Below are positions 5,945-9,886 of a stretch of DNA of 9,886 bases, in pieces. Origin of the DNA: CBDUZS01 sp965371785 (GTDB lineage: Bacteria > Fermentibacterota > Fermentibacteria > Fermentibacterales > JCC-6). Each line of letters opens with the position of its first letter. Position 1 is the stretch's first letter. Made by a program: the position numbers and the translations under genes. The notes below the pieces were generated by a model. The model did no database searches. It saw only the letters and a program-made list of their open reading frames with translations, and was not told the origin of the DNA. The stretch is taken from positions 1 through 9,886 of the forward strand of contig CBDUZS010000080.1 in assembly GCA_965371785.1 (NCBI GenBank), written 5' to 3'.

Positions 5945-8002
5945 TCAATAACCCAACCGCCGTACAAATGGAAGGGTGAGCAGTACGGCGCCACAGACCA
6001 GAAAGAGGACTGCCTGACCTCCCAGCAGAGGAAAGAGCACCAGGGGGCTGAGAATGGCACCGAGAGCACTGCCCGAGTATCCCGCAAGGCTGAGCAGCCC
6101 CAGCGGTCTGGTTCCCAGCCCGGGGAGCATGGAAGCAGCGGCCGTGAAACCGGCTCCCCCCGACATCCCGGCTACGGCGGTCAGGATCAGGAACAGAACT
6201 GCAAGCAATTGAGGTCCTACGGAACCGGCGCCGTAGAGGATTACCAGTGTACCGCCCGCTCCAGCGGAACAGACCGCAAGGAGTTGAGCGGTAAGAAGGG
6301 GATATCTGCTCTTTCCCCCCGGCAGAAGAGCCCCCGCTGCCATTCCGGCCATGAAAAGACCGGTTACCGCCCCGAGCATTGTCCATGAGTACCCCAGCGT
6401 TGCCTGTATCGCAACAATAGCAACCGTCTCGACTGCCAGCCCTGATAGTCCGAGAACTCCGTAGGATAGCATCAAAGAGGCTTTGCCTGAAAGCTTTGCA
6501 GTGATGAGCAGGAGCGCGAAGCCGATGGTAAGCCCTGCGACGATCGCGGCGCTGTTGGAGCTGCCCTTCCCCATTCGTACGGCCCAGTTCGCGGATGCGT
6601 AACGGAAACCTGCCGGAGCCAGATCCCTGTTCTCCTGCGCATCCTCGGAGCATATCTGCTGTTCGAGTGCGGCTATTCTCGTATCGGTCAGCTCGAAGGG
6701 AATGGCACCTTCCGACATGTAGATGAGGTTTACCCCGAGTGAATCAAGCCTGCGTGCGAGCACTCCCCCCCGGGTCGATTTCTCTCTGCCGTTTCCGAAC
6801 AGGAGTGTCACACCTCCAGTCGGCAGCGCCCTGTGCCAGTCGAAGAGTTCCTCGCCCGCGAGCAGAACGGATCTGCACAGCTTACCCTCCCCCCGGGAGA
6901 GCCTGTTCTCACCTCCCTGCAGGTAAAGGACGAGCACGCCCTCACCGGTCAGTCTTCTACCAGCAGCAGCAAGGAACTCCGCGGTGAAGAACCTGTTTGC
7001 CAGAAGCGACAATGGAGCACCTGTCGAGACTACGATGAGATCGTACTCGGAATCCGTGCCGGACAAATAGGCCCGTCCATCACCGTGGGAAGCTCCTTCG
7101 GGGTATCCCGGAATGGCATCCAGCAATGCCTTGTCCGGAACGAGTACTTTCAGTGATTCGATCCCGGGCCAGCCCTCCAGAATGGACGTTTCCTCGGGAG
7201 AAGAGCCGATGTAGAGAACCCTTTCCGGCAGTGAAACCAGAAGGGGAATGGCAATTCTCTCCTCGGCCGGTTCCGGGGCGGGCCAGTACGTCTCAAGGAC
7301 GCCGCTCCTGAAGGCGGCGAACTGTCCGTCTCTCTCCGTAATGGCAATCTCACCGTATGGCGAGGGCCAGAGTTCAGACGTACCGTACGCACTGAAACGC
7401 TCCCCGTTCAGCCATGTCTGGACATCCTCTGCAATGCCTGTGAGCAGGAGCAGCATCGTGACGGCCAGAACGGCGGCAGCTGGAATCCATGATCTTATCA
7501 TGAAAAGAGCAAGAGAGGCTGTGAGGGAACATGCAATGAACAAACCGACCGCCAGGCAGACCGGAGAGAGCACGATGAAGAGAGCCCCTCCGATGCATGC
7601 TCCCGCAGCTTCCAGAGCGTAGACCTTCTTCGCGGGGGAGTACCCGAACGGCTGAACGAAGATGACTCCTGCTGCGAACCCCGCCGGGAGCACGAGGAGA
7701 GGAAATGGTACGGACCCGGACAGAAAAGGAATGCTCTGCAGAATACCGACCAGCGAAATCGTCAGTATCCCACCTATCCATGCCTCCCTCTTGCGGCGCA
7801 GCCTTCCCCCGACAGCGGCTCCGATTCCCGAACATGCAAGCCACCCGGCAAATACAAGACCTGAGGCAAGTTCGGCCTGATTCTGACCGAACAGAGCACT
7901 GCGAAGAACCATTCCCTGAACCAGAACGGAAACCACGCCTCCGGCCAGAGCCGAGACCGGAGGCAGGTGCCCCGTGCTACTCCCCTGTCTCTTCCGTCCC
8001 AT
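5945..8002 (-). CDS. Membrane protein with degenerate spermidine-synthase-like domain
   Basis: This 685-residue protein has three parts. Residues 16-190 carry several hydrophobic helices. Residues 214-365 form a soluble Rossmann-like domain resembling the spermidine-synthase fold. Residues 484-680 hold about seven more helices, a layout like fused transporter/spermidine-synthase proteins. The soluble domain keeps SPYGEIAI (214-221), HGDGRAYL (306-313), YDLIVV (320-325) and LANRFFTAEFL (334-344). It lacks the expected GGGDGG nucleotide-binding loop (IGSSPEE at 265-271), the acidic residue after the second strand (LVPD instead of LVE-D), and the catalytic Asp after YDLIVV (STGAP instead of DxxDP). 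Polyamine synthesis is therefore doubtful; it may be a binding or structural protein. Its ATG lies 26 bp inside the Memo-AMMECR1 gene with a weak ribosome site, so translation is probably coupled. It is the last gene of the AmmeMemoRadiSam operon. Confidence 0.8.
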   Translation of the reverse strand: MGRKRQGSSTGHLPPVSALAGGVVSVLVQGMVLRSALFGQNQAELASGLVFAGWLACSGIGAAVGGRLRRKREAWIGGILTISLVGILQSIPFLSGSVPFPLLVLPAGFAAGVIFVQPFGYSPAKKVYALEAAGACIGGALFIVLSPVCLAVGLFIACSLTASLALFMIRSWIPAAAVLAVTMLLLLTGIAEDVQTWLNGERFSAYGTSELWPSPYGEIAITERDGQFAAFRSGVLETYWPAPEPAEERIAIPLLVSLPERVLYIGSSPEETSILEGWPGIESLKVLVPDKALLDAIPGYPEGASHGDGRAYLSGTDSEYDLIVVSTGAPLSLLANRFFTAEFLAAAGRRLTGEGVLVLYLQGGENRLSRGEGKLCRSVLLAGEELFDWHRALPTGGVTLLFGNGREKSTRGGVLARRLDSLGVNLIYMSEGAIPFELTDTRIAALEQQICSEDAQENRDLAPAGFRYASANWAVRMGKGSSNSAAIVAGLTIGFALLLITAKLSGKASLMLSYGVLGLSGLAVETVAIVAIQATLGYSWTMLGAVTGLFMAGMAAGALLPGGKSRYPLLTAQLLAVCSAGAGGTLVILYGAGSVGPQLLAVLFLILTAVAGMSGGAGFTAAASMLPGLGTRPLGLLSLAGYSGSALGAILSPLVLFPLLGGQAVLFLVCGAVLLTLPFVRRLGY

Positions 8003-9482
8003 ACCTGTCGAATACTTCTGCCTGGAATCTGTAGAGGATTACGTCTCCGAGATAGGCGTCGTCGGGAAGCCCCGCTTTTCTGCATATGCCTTCCATGAAC
8101 TCTTCCCTGTCCCATCCGAGTTCCTCGGGAACCTGGGGCAGCAGCAGCCCCGAGCCGTAATCCGATACGATCAGCAAACCGTCCGTTCCCACTCTGACAT
8201 CTCTCCAGTCCTCGAGTATCTGCAGCGGGGAGAGTACCGATATCTCGTACTCCAGCTGTTCGAGCTCCGCAGCCGATACCGGCAGAAACCTCGGATCTTC
8301 CAGGGCAGCTGCTCTCGCGTTGGAGGCAACCGTTTCCGCAAGCGCACGCACCGGTCTGATCGAACCGATGCAGCCTCTGAGGGAGCCGTTCTTCTTCAGG
8401 GTTACGAAAGCGCCCCTGGGAAGGACGAGTCCGGCGGAACCGGAGACCTCCGGAAGCGTGTACTGCGTACCGTGAACTGCACTCTCGACTGATTCCCGGG
8501 CTACCGAGAGAAGAATTTCACGGTCTGATGAAGTCAGCCTCCAGTCAGCCGGATTCGTGAAGGGGCTCTCCGACACGAGCGATGCATACCCTACGACACT
8601 TCCGGCATCTCCGCCTGCATCGGCGCTGGTTGCATGCGAGAGCAGCCGTGTGCTGCATTCGGGGTAGATCGAGTTGTAGTAGAGCATGAGGGTCATGGGA
8701 GTTCCTCCGCAGGCAGCAGTGGCCACACCGGCGGGAAGACCCTCCATGTACAGGTAGCTGTAGAAATTCTCCGGATCACCTTCCAGGAATGAGTCGATCG
8801 TGTTCTGATCGGTTGATTCGGCAATGCTCCTGGAGGGGTAGTGAGACAGATCACTGCTGACGAGCAGCAGAGTCCTTACGCTGGAAGCCTCGGCAAGGAT
8901 CAGTTCCGCCATGAATTCGATCTGATCCGGTAAAAGGGTTCCGGTCAGGACGGGAACGATCCTGACGCCTTCGGGAAGGGCTCTCTGGATGAATGGCAGC
9001 TGGACCTCCAGACAATGCTCGGAGGAATGTGCATCCGGAACGAAGGAAGCCTGCGGGTGAGCGGAAATCAGTCTCCGGCAGACTTCCCTTGCAACGGGAA
9101 CCCCACCCAGTGGCGTGACGTACAGATCACCATCGAATACTGAAAATCCTTCGAATGCAACGTGATGGGATGGGCCGACCAGGAAGATCAGATCGAAATC
9201 CTCGTCCTCGATTCTATCGTAGAGGCAGGCAGCAACACCGCCGGAGTAAACGTAACCCGCATGGGGAACGACACATGAAACCACAGAGGAGCTTTCATCC
9301 ACCCCTCCGGGGGGGGAAGTCATCAGGCTGTCAATCAATGAGGCCAGTGTCGCGCTGTCGGCGGGATAGAACGCTCCCGCCACCGCAGGTGGTCTGATGA
9401 TCTGCGGCTCGGACACTGCCTGGACTTCTCCTTCTTCACACGATGCAAAGATGATTACGGATACGAGGAAGAGCTTTCTCAT
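7977..9482 (-). CDS. Memo-AMMECR1 fusion (AmmeMemoRadiSam system B+A), predicted lipoprotein
   Basis: This 501-residue protein joins two partners that are often encoded separately. Residues 1-14 are a signal peptide (MRKLFLVSVIIFAS) and C15 is a candidate lipidated cysteine; the FAS-C lipobox has Phe where Leu is usual. Residues 30-305 are the Memo domain, with PHAGYVYSG (H74), GPSHH (H106, H107), SEHCLEVQLPF (H156), SSDLSH (D211, H214) and ACGGTP (C258). H74, H106 and C258 match the metal-binding residues I recall for human MEMO1 (H49, H81, C244). Residues about 315-495 are the AMMECR1 domain, with its hallmark LRGCIG at 368-373. The start overlaps the preceding small gene by ATGA. The exact biochemical role of this system is not settled in the literature I know. 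The lipoprotein signal implies that this copy sits on the outer side of the cytoplasmic membrane. Confidence 0.92.
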   Translation of the reverse strand: MRKLFLVSVIIFASCEEGEVQAVSEPQIIRPPAVAGAFYPADSATLASLIDSLMTSPPGGVDESSSVVSCVVPHAGYVYSGGVAACLYDRIEDEDFDLIFLVGPSHHVAFEGFSVFDGDLYVTPLGGVPVAREVCRRLISAHPQASFVPDAHSSEHCLEVQLPFIQRALPEGVRIVPVLTGTLLPDQIEFMAELILAEASSVRTLLLVSSDLSHYPSRSIAESTDQNTIDSFLEGDPENFYSYLYMEGLPAGVATAACGGTPMTLMLYYNSIYPECSTRLLSHATSADAGGDAGSVVGYASLVSESPFTNPADWRLTSSDREILLSVARESVESAVHGTQYTLPEVSGSAGLVLPRGAFVTLKKNGSLRGCIGSIRPVRALAETVASNARAAALEDPRFLPVSAAELEQLEYEISVLSPLQILEDWRDVRVGTDGLLIVSDYGSGLLLPQVPEELGWDREEFMEGICRKAGLPDDAYLGDVILYRFQAEVFDRYGTEETGE

Positions 9483-9643
9483 CCTGCTAGCTTCCTGCAG
9501 TGTCTGGCTGGAATTCCCTCGAGCTTCGGAGGGACATCATCGGTAGAAACGGTTCCGCCCGTGATGAGTATCCCCGTGACCGCCAGCACTCCCATGCAGA
9601 AACGTCTGAGAAACGCCCTCCTGCTGACCTTATTCTCCTCCAT
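9479..9643 (-). CDS. 54-residue Tat-signal mini-protein with radical SAM N-terminus-like tail
   Basis: I chose the ATG at 9643 because AGGAGGT (9651-9657) lies 7 nt upstream; an earlier in-frame ATG at 9670 has no such support. The product begins MEENKVSRRAFLRRF, a near-ideal twin-arginine motif, followed by the hydrophobic stretch CMGVLAVTGILI (16-27) and about 25 polar residues ending IPARHCRKLAG. There is no clear AxA cleavage site, so it may stay anchored. The ending resembles how I recall AmmeMemoRadiSam radical SAM proteins beginning (A-x-[HY]-x-RKL-x-G, just before their first cysteines), some of which carry Tat signals. It could thus be the remnant of a truncated exported radical SAM paralogue, or a retained small protein or peptide substrate. 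The gene overlaps the radical SAM gene by 14 bp and the Memo-AMMECR1 gene by ATGA, which argues for active translation. Confidence 0.65.
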   Translation of the reverse strand: MEENKVSRRAFLRRFCMGVLAVTGILITGGTVSTDDVPPKLEGIPARHCRKLAG

Positions 9644-9886
9644 TCGATGCACCTCCTCCATTCCAGACACCTGAAACGGGACTCGAGCACAACGTACAGG
9701 CTCCGTCCCTTATACCGTTCGTTATTATCGAGTATCCCTGTCGCTCTATCAACCGCCTTCCGCAGTTCGGACAGAACGTGTCCGACCCGTACTCGCTGGC
9801 AACGTTACCGACGTAGACATGGTTCAGACCGGCTTCGAGAGCCCTCGACCTTGCCGATGCAAGTGTTCCCGCAGGCGTGGGCGGGA
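9630..9886 (-). CDS. AmmeMemoRadiSam radical SAM enzyme, C-terminal 84 residues (start beyond window)
   Basis: This frame is open from the right edge to the TAA at 9632-9630. It reads PPTPAGTLASARSRALEAGL, then NHVYVGNVASEYGSD, then TFCPNCGRRLIERQGY, ending GACTLCSSPVSGVW plus a short Gly-rich tail. The VYVGNV, CPNCG-x-LIER-x-GY and C-xx-C...GVW features are the usual C-terminus of the radical SAM member of the AmmeMemoRadiSam system; the two CxxC pairs (C38/C41 and C63/C66 of the visible part) look like a zinc-ribbon-type metal site. The CxxxCxxC cluster motif and the N-terminus lie outside the window, so whether this copy has a Tat signal is unknown. The Gly-rich tail is encoded by the bases that form the ribosome site of the next gene. 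Confidence 0.88.
   Translation of the reverse strand, partial: PPTPAGTLASARSRALEAGLNHVYVGNVASEYGSDTFCPNCGRRLIERQGYSIITNGIRDGACTLCSSPVSGVWNGGGASNGGE
9651..9657 (-). promoter_or_regulatory. Ribosome binding site deciding the start of the Tat mini-protein
   Basis: AGGAGGT on the minus strand, 7 nt before the ATG at 9643, lies within the last codons of the radical SAM gene. Its strength is the main evidence that the 54-codon gene is translated. Confidence 0.75.

Noticed and set aside
9479..9670. Longer version of the Tat mini-protein starting at 9670 (63 codons)
   Set aside because: The ATG at 9643 has AGGAGGT at ideal distance and puts the twin-arginine motif near the N-terminus; the 9670 start has no good ribosome site and would read through that site.
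1..9886. CRISPR array, insertion sequence, phage or defence system
   Set aside because: I saw no direct-repeat series, terminal inverted repeats, transposase or integrase, or nuclease/helicase defence genes; the strand is nearly filled by metabolic and membrane genes.

Overview
The window is about 9.9 kb of dense bacterial chromosome. Seven of its eight genes lie on the minus strand, and they overlap or almost touch each other. GC content is moderately high, start sites have good Shine-Dalgarno sequences, and AGG/AGA/ATA codons are common. Lipoprotein and Tat signals, a NifS/NifU pair with a BFD-type iron-sulphur domain, and an AmmeMemoRadiSam cluster suggest an anaerobic or microaerophilic bacterium, probably from an uncultured lineage. 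The sequence alone does not fix the phylum. No tRNA, rRNA, insertion sequence, phage gene or CRISPR array is visible.

Read in transcription order, right to left. (1) 9886-5945 is an AmmeMemoRadiSam operon. It holds the C-terminal end of the radical SAM enzyme, a 54-codon Tat-signal mini-protein, a Memo-AMMECR1 fusion that carries a lipoprotein signal peptide, and a large membrane protein with a degenerate spermidine-synthase-like domain. Each gene overlaps the next (14, 4 and 26 bp), so they are very likely co-transcribed and translationally coupled. The export signals suggest that part of this normally cytosolic system works at or outside the membrane. (2) 5944-5822 is a short gap with a promoter-like element. 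A perfect 18-bp inverted repeat lies over its -35 region, as expected for an operator. (3) 5821-3408 is an iron-sulphur assembly operon: cysteine desulfurase NifS, a NifU-type scaffold with a [2Fe-2S] BFD domain, and a YcbL/GloC-type metallo-beta-lactamase-fold hydrolase. (4) 2984-3379 (plus strand) is a small two-repeat protein of unknown function that converges on the hydrolase gene. A 16-bp inverted repeat lies just upstream of it. (5) 2796-1 is a gadC-gadB pair: an APC-family glutamate/GABA-type antiporter and a PLP-dependent glutamate decarboxylase whose last few codons run off the left edge. Together these would import glutamate, decarboxylate it with consumption of a proton, and export GABA.

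The parts most worth a second look are the Tat mini-protein, whose C-terminus resembles the start of a radical SAM AmmeMemoRadiSam protein; the exported Memo-AMMECR1 fusion and its membrane partner; and the inverted repeat placed on the nifS promoter.
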